From NCBI RefSeq assembly GCF_002086285.1, contig NZ_MVHU01000036.1, positions 1-43,969 on the forward strand: a stretch of 43,969 nucleotides of DNA, written 5' to 3'. The DNA comes from Mycolicibacter kumamotonensis (GTDB lineage: Bacteria; Actinomycetota; Actinomycetes; Mycobacteriales; Mycobacteriaceae). The position numbers and the translations under genes are program-made. Below, in pieces: positions 24,053 through 32,838 of the stretch (position 1 is the first letter of the stretch; every line of letters begins with the position of its first letter). The notes beneath the pieces were generated by a model. The model was not told where the DNA came from, did not search any database, and saw only the letters and a program-made list of their open reading frames with translations.

Positions 24053-27000
24053 CGGTCCTCCAGGTTACCTTCGACGTCCAGGTAGGCCTGCTGCAATGCC
24101 GCCATGGTCTGCGGATCCGGCTCGGCCCACAGGCCCCGGTCGGCGGCCTCGGTCAGGCGCTCCACGATGCCCTGCAGCGCCCAGGGATTGGACTTGTCGA
24201 GGAATTCCCGGGTGGTCGGGTCGAGCACGTACTCGGCGGCGAGCTTCTCATACATCCAGTCGTGCACCACGCCGGCGGTGGCGTCGAAGCCGAACAGGTA
24301 GTCGACGGTGGCGGCCAGCTCGAAGGCGCCCTTGTAGCCGTGGCGGCGCATCGCGGAGATCCAGCGCGGGTTGACCACCCGCGCCCGGAACACCCGGGCG
24401 GTCTCCTCGGCCAGGGTGCGGGTTCGGACGGCATCCGGCGACGTCGAGTCCCCCACGTAGGCTTTCGGGTCGGAACCGGTGAGCGCCCGCACGGTGGCGA
24501 TCATGCCGCCGTGGTAGACGAAGTAGTCGTCGGAGTCGGCGATGTCGTGTTCGCGGGTGTCGATGTTCTTGGCCGCCACCTTGATCCGGCGGTAGTTGGT
24601 GCGCATGTCCTCCGCGGCCGCACGGCCGTCCAGGCCACGCCCGTAGGCGAATCCGCCCCAGGTGGTGTAGACCTCGGCCAGATCCTTGTCGTCGCGCCAG
24701 GTTCCAGATTCTATCACCTGCAGGATGCCGGCCCCGTAGGAGCCGGGCGCAGACCCGAAGACCCGGATGGTGGCCCGGCGCGGATCGCCGTGTTCGGCCA
24801 GGTCGGCGCGGGCATGGGCGGCCACATAGTTCGCGTCGTCGGGCTCGTCGAGGGCGGCCACCATCTGCACCGCGTCGTCGAGCATCGTCACCACGTGCGG
24901 GAATGCGTCCCGGAAGAACCCCGAGATCCGCACCGTCACATCGATTCTGGGCCGTCCGAGCTCCTCGAGCGAGATCACCTTGAGCCCGGAGACCCGCCGG
25001 GAGGCCTCATCCCAGTCCGGCCGCACACCGAGCAGCGCCAGCACCTCGGCGATGTCGTCGCCGGAGGTGCGCATCGCCGAGGTGCCCCACACCGATAGCC
25101 CCACCGACTCCGGGTAGCGGCCGGTGTCGTCGAGGTAGCGGCGCACCAGTGAGTCGGCCATCGCCTGCCCGGTCTGCCAGGCCAGCCGGGACGGCACGCC
25201 GCGGGGGTCGACGGTGTAGAAGTTGCGTCCGGTGGGCAGCACGTTGACCAGGCCGCGCAATGGCGACCCGGACGGCCCCGGCCGCACGAATCCGCCGGCC
25301 AGCGCGTGCAGCACCGAGTCCAGCTCGGCGGTAGTGCCGGCCAGCCGCGGAACCACTTCGGTGGCAGCGAATCTCAATACCCGGCATACCTCGGGGTCGG
25401 GTTGCAGCGAGCCGGCAACCGCGGCGTCCCAGCCGGCGGCCTCCATGGCTTCGACCAACTGGCGGGCGCGCTTTTCGATGTCGTCGACGGTCGCGGCCGA
25501 AGCGTCGTCCTTGAGTCCCAGCGCGGCGCGCAGCCCGGGCACCGCGTGGTCCACCCCGCCCCACACCTGCGGGGCCCGCAGGATCGCCAGCACCAGGTTG
25601 ACCCGCTCCGGGCCGGCCGGTGCGCCGCCGAGCACGTGCAGGCCGTCCCGGATCTGGGCGTCCTTGATCTCACAGAGCCAGCCGTCGACGTGCAGCAGGA
25701 AATCGTCGAACTCCTCATCGTCGGGCCGGTCGTCCAGTCCCAGATCGCGGTGCATCTCCGCGGCCCGCATCAGGTTCCAGATCTCGCCGCGGATCGCCGG
25801 CAGCTTGGCCGGGTCCATCGTCGCGATGTTGCCGTACTCGTCGAGCAGTTGTTCCAGCCGGGCGATATCGCCGTAGGACTCCGCGCGGGCCATCGGCGGG
25901 ATCAGGTGGTCGACGATGGTGGCGTGCGCCCGGCGTTTGGCCTGAGCACCCTCGCCGGGGTCGTTGACCAGGAACGGGTAGATCAGCGGCAGGTCGGCGA
26001 TCATGGCGTCGGTGGCGCAGGCGGATGACAGTGCCGCGGTCTTGCCGGGCAGCCACTCCATCGAGCCGTGCTTGCCCAGGTGGATCACCGCGTGCGCGCC
26101 GAAACCCTGTGCCAGCCACCGGTATGCGGCCAGGTAGTGGTGGCTCGGCGGCAGATCCGGGTCGTGGTAGATCGCCACCGGGTTCTCCCCGAACCCCCTC
26201 GGCGGCTGGATCATCAGTACGATGTTGCCGGAGCGCAGTGCGGCCAGCACGATCTCATCGGCCTCGTTGACGAACAGCTTGCCCGGCGCGGGTCCCCACG
26301 CCTGGCTCATCGCATCACGCAGGGCGTCGGGCAGCTCCGCGGTCCACTGCGCGTACTGCTGGGCGCTCACTCGTACCTGCGCCTCGGCCAGCTGCGTCGT
26401 CGACAGCCAGTCCTCGTCCTGGCCGCCGGCCTCGATCAGGGTGTGGATCAATCGGTCCCCGGCCGCGGTTTGGTCAGTGACCTCGAGCACCCCGAACCCG
26501 TCCCCCACGTCGTAGCCCTCGGCGGCCAGCCGGTGCAGCAGTCGCACCGCCGAGGCCGGGGTGTCCAGGCCGACGGCATTGCCGACCCGGGAGTGCTTGG
26601 TGGGATAGGCCGAAAGCACAATGGCCAGCTTCTTCTCGGCGTTCGGGATGTGGCGCAGCACTGCGTGATTCACCACCACCCCGGCCACCCGGGCGCAGCG
26701 TTCCCTATCGGCGGCGTAGTGCGGCAGCCCGTCGTCGTCGATCTCCTTGAAGGAGAACGGCACCGTGATGATCCGGCCGTCGAATTCCGGGATGGCGATC
26801 TGGGTGGCCGAATCCAGCGGGGTGACACCGTCGTCGTTGGCCTCCCAGTCCGCGCGCGAGGACGCCAGGCACAGCCCCTGGAACACCGGGATGTCCAGCG
26901 CCGCGATCTGTTCGATGTCCCACGCGCCGTCGTCGTCACCGGCACTGACGGTCGCGGTGGCGTTGAGCGCGCCGCCGGCCGCCAACATGCAGACCACCAC

Positions 27001-27630
27001 CGCGTCCAGCGTGCCCAACGCGTCGAACAACTCGTCGGGAGCGTTGCGCAGTGAGGCCGCGAAGATCGGCACCCCGATCGCCCGGCCGGTGGCATCGATC
27101 GCGTCGGCCAGGGCGTGCGCGAATCCGGCGTTGCCGCTGACCTCATGGGCCCGGTAGTACAGCACCCCGATCCGCACCGCGCCGGGGCCGGCGGCCGTCG
27201 TCCGCTGCGCGTAACCCCACTCCGGGATCACCGCAGGCTCGTCGAATCCCGCACCGGTCAGCAGCACCGTGTCGCACAGGAACGCGTGCAGCTGGGCCAG
27301 GTTGGCCGGGCCGCCCTCGGCGAGATAGGCGTGCGCCTGCGCTGCCAGCCCGATCGGGACCGTGGAACACTCCATCAGCTCGGCGTTGGGTGCGCGTTCC
27401 CCGCCGAGCACCACCAGCGGCAGGCCGGTCGCGCGCAGCAGCTTCAGCTCGTCGGCGATCTCGGCCGACGAGCCCAGGATGCGCAGCACCACCACGTCCG
27501 CCCCGGCGAGCAGCGGCTCGATGTCGTGGCGGGCCGGGTTACCGAGCCGGTAGGCGGCCCCGCTGGCCCGCGCCGACAGCAGGTCGGTGTCAGAGGTGGA
27601 GAGCAAGGCGATGCGGCGTGCCTCGGACAT
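24049..27630 (-). CDS. cobN: Cobaltochelatase large subunit CobN
   Basis: A 1193-residue subunit of the ATP-dependent chelatase that inserts cobalt into hydrogenobyrinate a,c-diamide. Marks are PVFQGLCLASSRADWEAND, IVLSAYPTKHSRVGNAVGLD, HDPDLPPSHHYLAAYRWL, AVIHLGKHGSMEWLPGK, ATIVDHLIPPMARAESYGD, FYTVDPRGVPSRLAWQTG, LSVWGTSAMRTSGDDIAE and DDYFVYHGGMIATVRALTG. Length is that of the family. ATG 27630 is preferred: GAGGAGG lies six bases upstream, while GTG 27633 would be too close. It is the first gene of a four-gene operon behind a cobalamin riboswitch. Its usual partners CobS and CobT are not seen here. Confidence 0.97.
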   Translation of the reverse strand: MSEARRIALLSTSDTDLLSARASGAAYRLGNPARHDIEPLLAGADVVVLRILGSSAEIADELKLLRATGLPLVVLGGERAPNAELMECSTVPIGLAAQAHAYLAEGGPANLAQLHAFLCDTVLLTGAGFDEPAVIPEWGYAQRTTAAGPGAVRIGVLYYRAHEVSGNAGFAHALADAIDATGRAIGVPIFAASLRNAPDELFDALGTLDAVVVCMLAAGGALNATATVSAGDDDGAWDIEQIAALDIPVFQGLCLASSRADWEANDDGVTPLDSATQIAIPEFDGRIITVPFSFKEIDDDGLPHYAADRERCARVAGVVVNHAVLRHIPNAEKKLAIVLSAYPTKHSRVGNAVGLDTPASAVRLLHRLAAEGYDVGDGFGVLEVTDQTAAGDRLIHTLIEAGGQDEDWLSTTQLAEAQVRVSAQQYAQWTAELPDALRDAMSQAWGPAPGKLFVNEADEIVLAALRSGNIVLMIQPPRGFGENPVAIYHDPDLPPSHHYLAAYRWLAQGFGAHAVIHLGKHGSMEWLPGKTAALSSACATDAMIADLPLIYPFLVNDPGEGAQAKRRAHATIVDHLIPPMARAESYGDIARLEQLLDEYGNIATMDPAKLPAIRGEIWNLMRAAEMHRDLGLDDRPDDEEFDDFLLHVDGWLCEIKDAQIRDGLHVLGGAPAGPERVNLVLAILRAPQVWGGVDHAVPGLRAALGLKDDASAATVDDIEKRARQLVEAMEAAGWDAAVAGSLQPDPEVCRVLRFAATEVVPRLAGTTAELDSVLHALAGGFVRPGPSGSPLRGLVNVLPTGRNFYTVDPRGVPSRLAWQTGQAMADSLVRRYLDDTGRYPESVGLSVWGTSAMRTSGDDIAEVLALLGVRPDWDEASRRVSGLKVISLEELGRPRIDVTVRISGFFRDAFPHVVTMLDDAVQMVAALDEPDDANYVAAHARADLAEHGDPRRATIRVFGSAPGSYGAGILQVIESGTWRDDKDLAEVYTTWGGFAYGRGLDGRAAAEDMRTNYRRIKVAAKNIDTREHDIADSDDYFVYHGGMIATVRALTGSDPKAYVGDSTSPDAVRTRTLAEETARVFRARVVNPRWISAMRRHGYKGAFELAATVDYLFGFDATAGVVHDWMYEKLAAEYVLDPTTREFLDKSNPWALQGIVERLTEAADRGLWAEPDPQTMAALQQAYLDVEGNLEDR

Positions 27631-27639
27631 CACGGGCCT

Positions 27640-27813
27640 CCTCGGGGTTCTCGCCCCTCGTCGTCGGACGTCTCGTGGCCGTATCTGGCTCGGGGCTGTA
27701 CTGATGGCGCTGACCTGCTGCGCCCGGCTTCGCCGCGCGTGCGGTCAACGCCCAGCCCCTCACAGTGGCGGAACCGCCCCGGATTTGCACCGGGTTCCTG
27801 ACACCACGAGACG
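27640..27813 (-). promoter_or_regulatory. Cobalamin riboswitch upstream of cobN
   Basis: Read on the minus strand, the core is GTCAGGAACCCGGTGCAAAT, CCGGGGCGGTTCCGCCACTG, and the 3' conserved strand is CGAGCCAGATACGGCC. A GGGG-CGAGAA-CCCC hairpin (27644-27657) lies directly before GAGGAGG, the cobN ribosome site, so control is probably at translation initiation. It faces away from a second riboswitch on the other strand. Confidence 0.92.
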
Positions 27814-27819
27814 GCGGCC

Positions 27820-27847
27820 AGCCTAACGCAGCGGGCCGTGCAAGAAT
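27820..27847. promoter_or_regulatory. Divergent promoters between the two riboswitches
   Basis: On the minus strand TAGGCT (complement of 27820-27825) fits TANNNT and would start the cobN leader near 27813. On the plus strand AAGAAT (27842-27847) stands where GATAAT stands in the related PPE leader, and would start the importer leader near 27854. The two elements are only 16 bases apart. Confidence 0.45.
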
Positions 27848-27851
27848 GTCG

Positions 27852-28048
27852 CCGGTAAGGCGATGACAACACAGTGAGGAAGCCGGTGGAAATCCGGCGC
27901 GGTCCCGCCACTGTCATCGGGGAGTGACCCTCATCAGCCACGGCCCGCAACCTGTGGGGCTGGAAGGCGAGGCGAGCAGTGATCCGAGAGCCAGGAGACT
28001 CACGTCATCGCGTCCTGCGAACCGGGGCGGTGTACCCCGAGGAAGCTG
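27852..28048 (+). promoter_or_regulatory. Cobalamin riboswitch upstream of the importer operon
   Basis: The classical core is complete: GTGAGGAAGCCGGTGGAAAT, CCGGCGCGGTCCCGCCACTG, CATCGGGGAGTGACC, and the 3' strand GAGAGCCAGGAGACTCACGT. A CGGGG-CGGTGTA-CCCCG hairpin (28023-28039) borders GAGGAAG, so ligand binding may hide the ribosome site. GCCGGTAAGGCGATG near the 5' end and the 3' hairpin are shared with the PPE riboswitch. Confidence 0.95.
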
Positions 28049-28058
28049 ATGCACGCCC

Positions 28059-29252
28059 ATGTCCCGTGCGCTGCGGGTAGTTCTCGCGCTGGCGATTGCG
28101 CTGGCCACTTCGCTGGCCGGCTGCTCAGCCGAACGCGCCCCGCTGTCTGCCGACGCGCGTCCCGGCTGCATCACCGACTTCGATCCGGCCGCCGACTACT
28201 TTCCGGACAAATCGACACTGTCCGATGCCAGCAACTTCCGTCTCGAGTATCACCGCAGCTACCAAGTCCTGACCGTTGAGCGCCCCTACCTCGGCGGCAA
28301 GCCGGTGTCGTACGTGTTGGTGCGCTGCGGCGCACCGGCCCCGCAGCTGACCGGCGAGCTGGCTCAAGCCCAACAGGTCACGGTTCCGGTGCGCAGCCTG
28401 TATTCGGGCTCGACGACGCATCTGGCGATGATCTCCGAACTCGGCCAGGCCGATGTGGTCACCGGGGTGGCCAGCCCGGCCGCGGTGGCCGACCCGCAGA
28501 TCCGCCGACGCATCGACGCCGGCCGGGTCGTCGGCTACGCGCCCGGCGGGCAGGTCAATATCGAGACAGTGCTGCACGCCGGCCCTGACGTGCTGGTCAC
28601 CCCGGGAATGGACGACCCCGGCTACCCCAAGCTACGGGAGGCCGGCGTTCCCGTGGTCGCCGACGCCGAATGGTTGGAGGCCACTCCGCTGGGCCGCGCC
28701 GAATGGATCAAAGTGTTTGCGGCACTGACCGGAACCGAGTTGCAGGCTGGGCGGGCCTTCCAGGTCATCCGCGACCGCTACCGGGAACTGGCCGTACTGG
28801 CCGCGTCGGCCAAACCGGTCGACGTCCTGGTCGGCACCATGTATTCGGGCAGCTGGTCGATGCCCACCGGTGCCAGCTACGCCGGCCGTCTGATCGCCGA
28901 TGCCGGCGGCGCGTACCCCTGGCTGACCGACGGCGGCGCCGAGAACCGGCAGCTGAACTTCGAGTCGGTCTACGCCCGCGCCGGGCACGCACCGCTGTGG
29001 CTGGTCACCGACGATTGGAAAGCCGTGGGCGACGCGGTATCCCAGGACAGTCGGTACGGCGATCTCACCGCGGTTCGCAGTGGCCAGGTATGGTCGGCGA
29101 CCAAGGCGATCGGGCCCGGCGGGGGCAATCTGTACTGGGAACGCGGTACGGCGCGACCGGATCTGCTGCTCGGCGACCTGGTCGCGATCCTGCATCCAGA
29201 GCTGGCCCACAGCGATCGGGAATTCGAGTTCTACCGTCAGGTCGCACGATGA
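28059..29252 (+). CDS. Substrate-binding lipoprotein of a corrinoid/cobalt-type ABC importer
   Basis: A 397-residue BtuF/FecB-like binding protein. The signal peptide ends in the lipobox LAGC with Cys22, so it should be lipid-anchored outside the inner membrane. Later marks are ISELGQADVVTGVASPAAVA, DVLVTPGMDDPGYPKLREAG, VPVVADAEWLEATPLGRAEW and LVGTMYSGSWSMPTGASYAG. The riboswitch upstream makes a corrinoid, or cobalt complex, the likely ligand; a ferric siderophore is the alternative for this superfamily. ATG 28059 is 13 bases from GAGGAAG; a closer ATG at 28049 is in another frame and would make only a short peptide. Confidence 0.85.
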   Translation: MSRALRVVLALAIALATSLAGCSAERAPLSADARPGCITDFDPAADYFPDKSTLSDASNFRLEYHRSYQVLTVERPYLGGKPVSYVLVRCGAPAPQLTGELAQAQQVTVPVRSLYSGSTTHLAMISELGQADVVTGVASPAAVADPQIRRRIDAGRVVGYAPGGQVNIETVLHAGPDVLVTPGMDDPGYPKLREAGVPVVADAEWLEATPLGRAEWIKVFAALTGTELQAGRAFQVIRDRYRELAVLAASAKPVDVLVGTMYSGSWSMPTGASYAGRLIADAGGAYPWLTDGGAENRQLNFESVYARAGHAPLWLVTDDWKAVGDAVSQDSRYGDLTAVRSGQVWSATKAIGPGGGNLYWERGTARPDLLLGDLVAILHPELAHSDREFEFYRQVAR

Positions 29253-30286
29253 AGGCGCGCATCACGCTGGTGCTGGCCGGGCTCGCCATCGCGGTCGTGG
29301 TGCTGGCCGTGCTGGGTCTGGCGCTCGGCCCGGTGCGGGTGCCGCTGGCCGACACCGTCCGGGTGCTTTTTGGCTCCGACGCCTCCGATCCCCGCTGGCA
29401 GGTGATCGTGGCGAACATGCGGCTGCCCCGGGTGCTCACCGCGCTGGCCGCGGGGGCCGCGCTCGGGGTCGCCGGCCTGCAGCTGCAGACCCTATTCCGC
29501 AACACCCTGGCCGACCCCTACATTCTCGGTGTCAGCTCCGGGGCCAGCCTCGGCGTGGCGCTGGTGATGTTGCTCGGCGGTGCCGCCGGCGCCGGCTTCA
29601 CCGCCGGTATGGCAGGAGCCAGCCGCGCCGGGGCGACCATCGCCGCAGCGCTGGGTGCCGCGGCGATGCTGACGCTGGTGCTCACGCTGTCCCGCTGGAC
29701 CCGCTCGGCAGCGACGCTGCTGCTGATCGGGGTGATGTTGGGCGCGGCCAGCACCGCGCTGGTGAGCCTGGCGATGGTCTACGCCGACCCGCAGCGGGTG
29801 CAGCAGTTCTTGCTGTGGGGACTGGGCAGCTTCGCCGGAACCGGCTGGGACGACCTTCGGTTGCTGCTGCCGCTGGTGGCGGTCGGGCTGGCCGCCGCAG
29901 CGTTGACGATTCGGCCGCTCAACGCCCTGCTGCTCGGCGAGAGTTACGCGGCCACCATGGGTATCAACGTGCGGCGGGCCCGGGTGGTCACGGTCGGCTC
30001 AGCATCGCTGCTGGCGGGCGTGACGACCGCGTTCTGCGGGCCGATCGCCTTCATCGGGCTGGTGGTGCCGCACGTGGCCCGCATCGCCGTCGGCACCTCC
30101 GATCACCGCGTGGTGGTGCCCGCGGTGACATTGCTGGGTGCGGTCGCCGCGCTGGCGTGCGGAATCGTGAGCCAGGTGCCGGGCAGCAACGTGGTCATCC
30201 CGATCAACGCCGTGACCGCGCTGGTGGGGGCCCCGGTCGTGATCACCGTGCTGCTGCGGGCCCGTCGCGGATCGGGGATGCCGTGA
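29249..30286 (+). CDS. FecCD/BtuC-family ABC permease
   Basis: A 345-residue polytopic permease. Marks are RLPRVLTALAAGAALGVAGL, LQTLFRNTLADPYILGVSSG, LLWGLGSFAGTGWDDL, GESYAATMGINVRRAR, AFCGPIAFIGLVVPHVAR and the terminal PGSNVVIPINAVTALVGAPV. This is the normal FecCD order and length. ATG 29249 overlaps the binding-protein stop. The stop at 30284-30286 overlaps the GTG of the ATPase gene, where the tandem repeat begins. Confidence 0.93.
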   Translation: MKARITLVLAGLAIAVVVLAVLGLALGPVRVPLADTVRVLFGSDASDPRWQVIVANMRLPRVLTALAAGAALGVAGLQLQTLFRNTLADPYILGVSSGASLGVALVMLLGGAAGAGFTAGMAGASRAGATIAAALGAAAMLTLVLTLSRWTRSAATLLLIGVMLGAASTALVSLAMVYADPQRVQQFLLWGLGSFAGTGWDDLRLLLPLVAVGLAAAALTIRPLNALLLGESYAATMGINVRRARVVTVGSASLLAGVTTAFCGPIAFIGLVVPHVARIAVGTSDHRVVVPAVTLLGAVAALACGIVSQVPGSNVVIPINAVTALVGAPVVITVLLRARRGSGMP

Positions 30287-32205
30287 ACCCCGCGGTTCAG
30301 CGAGGCTCGACGAAGGAGAGCCGAAGCTGGGACCGCGGCACAGACACCGCGGTTCAGCGAGGCTCGACGGAGGAGAGCGGAAGCTGGGACCGCCGCATGC
30401 GCCGAGCGGTTCAGCGAGACTCGACGGAGGAGAGCCGAAGCAGGGACCGCCGCACAGACCCCGCGGTTCAGCTGGCCGGCCTGGCGATCGGATATAGGCA
30501 CCGACGGCGCACCACCGCCGTGGCGAGCGACCTCAGTGCGCAGGCCCGCCGCGGCGAGCTCACCGTTTTGATCGGGCCCAACGGCGCCGGGAAGTCCACC
30601 CTGATCCGCACGCTGTCCGGACTGCAGCCGGCGTTGGGCGGCCAGGTCCTGCTGGACGGCACCGACCTGACCGGGCTGCCCCGCGACGAACTGGCCCGCC
30701 GGGTCGCGGTGGTGTTGACCGAACGGATCGATCCGGGTCTGCTCTCGGCACGGGAGCTGGTCGGGCTGGGCCGCATTCCACACCTGGGCTTGGGTGCCCG
30801 GCTGCGCCCGGAGGACGAGGAGATCATCGACTGGGCGCTGGCGGCCACCGGCGCCCAGCATCTGGCGTCGCGGCCGGCCGCGGAGCTGTCCGACGGTGAA
30901 TGCCAGCGTGTCCTGACCGCGCGCGCCCTGGCACAGCAGCCGGGCCTTTTGATCCTCGATGAGCCGACCGCGTTCCTGGACGTGTCCTCGCGGGCCGGCC
31001 TGTTCGGGCTGCTACGCAAGCTGGCCCGCGACCAGCAGATGGCGGTGGTGTTGAGCACCCACGACCTGGAATTGGCGTTGCGGGTGGCCGACCGGGTGTG
31101 GCTGCTGGATCCGGCGGGCACCCTCGTCGACACGGTCGGCGAGGAGCTGATGTTGTCGGGCCGCATCGGTGCGATTTTCGACACCGACACCCTGCGCTTC
31201 GACCCGTCCAGCGGCATGTTCGCGTTCGGCACCGAAGACGGCCGACGGCGGCCCGCGCGCATCGATGCGCCCGAACCGCTGCACGCTGCACTGACCCGGG
31301 TGCTGGCGCGGGAGGGCTGGCACATCGGCGAGACCACCGATCAGCCCGAAATCGTCGTCACCGCAATCGATACCGCTGCGATCACGGTGCGCTCCGCCAC
31401 ATCGACTGCGGTCAGCGCACTGCGAGACCTGCCGCAGCTGCTGCGCTCGCTGCCCACCGAACCGCCACGCCGGTTGGCACCCCCGGAGCTGGTGGTGTCG
31501 GCGCTGGCCGAGTTATCCGATGTCAGCCCGTATTTCGCGGTGTCCACCGGTCCGATGCCCGACGGTGACTGGCACCCGGTGGCCCGGCTCTACACCGACC
31601 AAACCCTGCTCGCCGACGCGATCGCAGCCACGGGTGAGCGCATCGGGGCACCGGATCGCCGGGTGGCGGCGTCCACGTTCGTCCTCGGGTTCGCCGCCCG
31701 GCTGTGGTCGATCGCCCTGGGCGGGCTCGCCGAGCACGGACTGCTGATAGAGCTGTGCCCCGATCACCTCCGGTATCGCCAATCCGGTGGCACCGTCAGC
31801 CTGCACCTGCCGGACCCGGTGGCCTGGCAGGGCCGGTGGCCCGACGAGACCCCGGCGCCGCTGCTGGCCGAGCAGATCCTCAGCGGTCACCTGACTCCGT
31901 TGACCGCAGCGGTGCGACGACTCGGCCCGATCTCCGAGAAGCTGCTGTACGGCAATGCCGCCTCCGCCGTCCTGGGAGCTGCCCGCGCGCTGGCCCGTCA
32001 TCGCGGTGAGCAGCTGGCGACCACCCCGTACTGGAACCTGGCCCGCGCCGTGTGCGCAGATGAGCTACTCACCTGCACAATATGTTTCGACGACGTCGGT
32101 TATCGCCGGACCAGTTGTTGCCTGTTCTACCGCGTACCCGACGCCGGGTTGTGCGGCGACTGCGCACTGACCCACAAGCCCCAGGTTCGCCAGGACCGAA
32201 ACTAG
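30283..32205 (+). CDS. ABC importer ATPase fused to a FhuF-like Fe-S domain
   Basis: A 640-residue protein from GTG 30283. Residues 3-59 are three 19-residue repeats (AVQRGSTEESRSWDRR type) from the 57-base DNA repeat. The ATPase follows: Walker A GPNGAGKST (98-106), signature LSDGECQRV, Walker B LLILDEPT, D-loop and STHD His switch. After a linker the C-terminal half resembles FhuF/siderophore-iron reductases and ends with CTICFDDVGY and CC-x10-CGDC, the FhuF pattern for a [2Fe-2S] cluster. FhuF-type proteins reduce ferric siderophores. With a cobalamin riboswitch upstream, reduction of an imported Co(III) corrinoid is conceivable but unproven. An internal ATG (30397) and later GTG codons could also start translation after part of the repeat. 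Confidence 0.85.
   Translation: MNPAVQRGSTKESRSWDRGTDTAVQRGSTEESGSWDRRMRRAVQRDSTEESRSRDRRTDPAVQLAGLAIGYRHRRRTTAVASDLSAQARRGELTVLIGPNGAGKSTLIRTLSGLQPALGGQVLLDGTDLTGLPRDELARRVAVVLTERIDPGLLSARELVGLGRIPHLGLGARLRPEDEEIIDWALAATGAQHLASRPAAELSDGECQRVLTARALAQQPGLLILDEPTAFLDVSSRAGLFGLLRKLARDQQMAVVLSTHDLELALRVADRVWLLDPAGTLVDTVGEELMLSGRIGAIFDTDTLRFDPSSGMFAFGTEDGRRRPARIDAPEPLHAALTRVLAREGWHIGETTDQPEIVVTAIDTAAITVRSATSTAVSALRDLPQLLRSLPTEPPRRLAPPELVVSALAELSDVSPYFAVSTGPMPDGDWHPVARLYTDQTLLADAIAATGERIGAPDRRVAASTFVLGFAARLWSIALGGLAEHGLLIELCPDHLRYRQSGGTVSLHLPDPVAWQGRWPDETPAPLLAEQILSGHLTPLTAAVRRLGPISEKLLYGNAASAVLGAARALARHRGEQLATTPYWNLARAVCADELLTCTICFDDVGYRRTSCCLFYRVPDAGLCGDCALTHKPQVRQDRN
30289..30473 (+). repeat. 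57-base tandem repeat, three copies plus a partial one
   Basis: The word GCGGTTCAG recurs with a strict 57-base period at 30292, 30349, 30406 and 30463. The unit is about GCGGTTCAGCGAGGCTCGAC then GGAGGAGAGCCGAAGC and TGGGACCGCCGCACAG, with a few changes between copies. As 57 is 19 codons, the ATPase frame stays open throughout. It sits exactly at the GTGA overlap of two operon genes, a position favoured by MIRU-type elements in mycobacteria, though the sequence does not look like the MIRU consensus as I remember it. Confidence 0.9.
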
Positions 32206-32216
32206 GAGGGATTCCC

Positions 32217-32801
32217 ATGACCGAGAACACCGCAGCGGGCACCGTTGTCGCCGATCCGCCCGTCGTCGACACCGAAGACCGCGGCCGCGAACAACTGTGG
32301 CCGCTGCCCACCGATCAGCAAAGCCTGCTGGATCTGCTGCACCTGTGCTTCGACGAGTACTGGGACGAGATCTGGTTCGGCATCATCATGCAGGGCGCCG
32401 CCTGGGAGGTGGCGGCACCCAACGCACCGCGCAAGATCTCGATGCTCGACGGTTATGCCACCATCGACTTCGGCCGCTGGCATTTTCACCTGTGCATCGG
32501 CAAGCATCGGGCCAGCGGCTCGGAGCTGGGCCGGATTCGGCGCTGCACCCGCGCCGAGCTGTACCGGCGAATCGGCAAGGACGGCAACCCGATGTCGTGG
32601 GGAGTGCGGCTCTACAACGGGCGCGACGAGCAGATGATGACGATCATGCTGCCCAACCCGTTCCTCACCAACGACCAGCAGATGCGCGAGGAGCCCAAGT
32701 GGGGCCAGCTGGAACTGTGGGACAAGCTGCGGGAGCGCTATCTGGGACTGGGCCCGGACCCGGTGGACCGCAACGGAAATCGGATCCGCTGCGGCGGGTA
32801 G
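32217..32801 (+). CDS. Conserved hypothetical protein at the end of the importer operon
   Basis: A 194-residue soluble protein. Distinct segments are LLDLLHLCFDEYWDEIWFG, IMQGAAWEVAAPNAPRKIS, GRWHFHLCIGKHRASGSELG, MSWGVRLYNGRDEQMMTIML and KWGQLELWDKLRERYLGLGP. The HFHLCIGKH segment, with three His and one Cys, could bind metal or heme, but that is a guess from composition. I cannot name the family. ATG 32217 has AGGAGGG six bases upstream and follows the ATPase-FhuF gene after 11 bases, so it belongs to the riboswitch-controlled operon. Confidence 0.85.
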   Translation: MTENTAAGTVVADPPVVDTEDRGREQLWPLPTDQQSLLDLLHLCFDEYWDEIWFGIIMQGAAWEVAAPNAPRKISMLDGYATIDFGRWHFHLCIGKHRASGSELGRIRRCTRAELYRRIGKDGNPMSWGVRLYNGRDEQMMTIMLPNPFLTNDQQMREEPKWGQLELWDKLRERYLGLGPDPVDRNGNRIRCGG

Positions 32802-32838
32802 GCCCGGCCCGGGCCCGGGGTTGGTGGGCCCGCAGCAC

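Noticed and set aside
28049..28279. Short frame starting at ATG 28049, closer to the ribosome site than the lipoprotein start
   Set aside because: It is out of frame with the lipoprotein, shows no family features and ends early. A leader-peptide role cannot be excluded but nothing supports it.
30289..30473. Tandem repeat as a CRISPR array
   Set aside because: Units are contiguous and nearly identical over their whole 57 bases, with no variable spacers and no cas genes.
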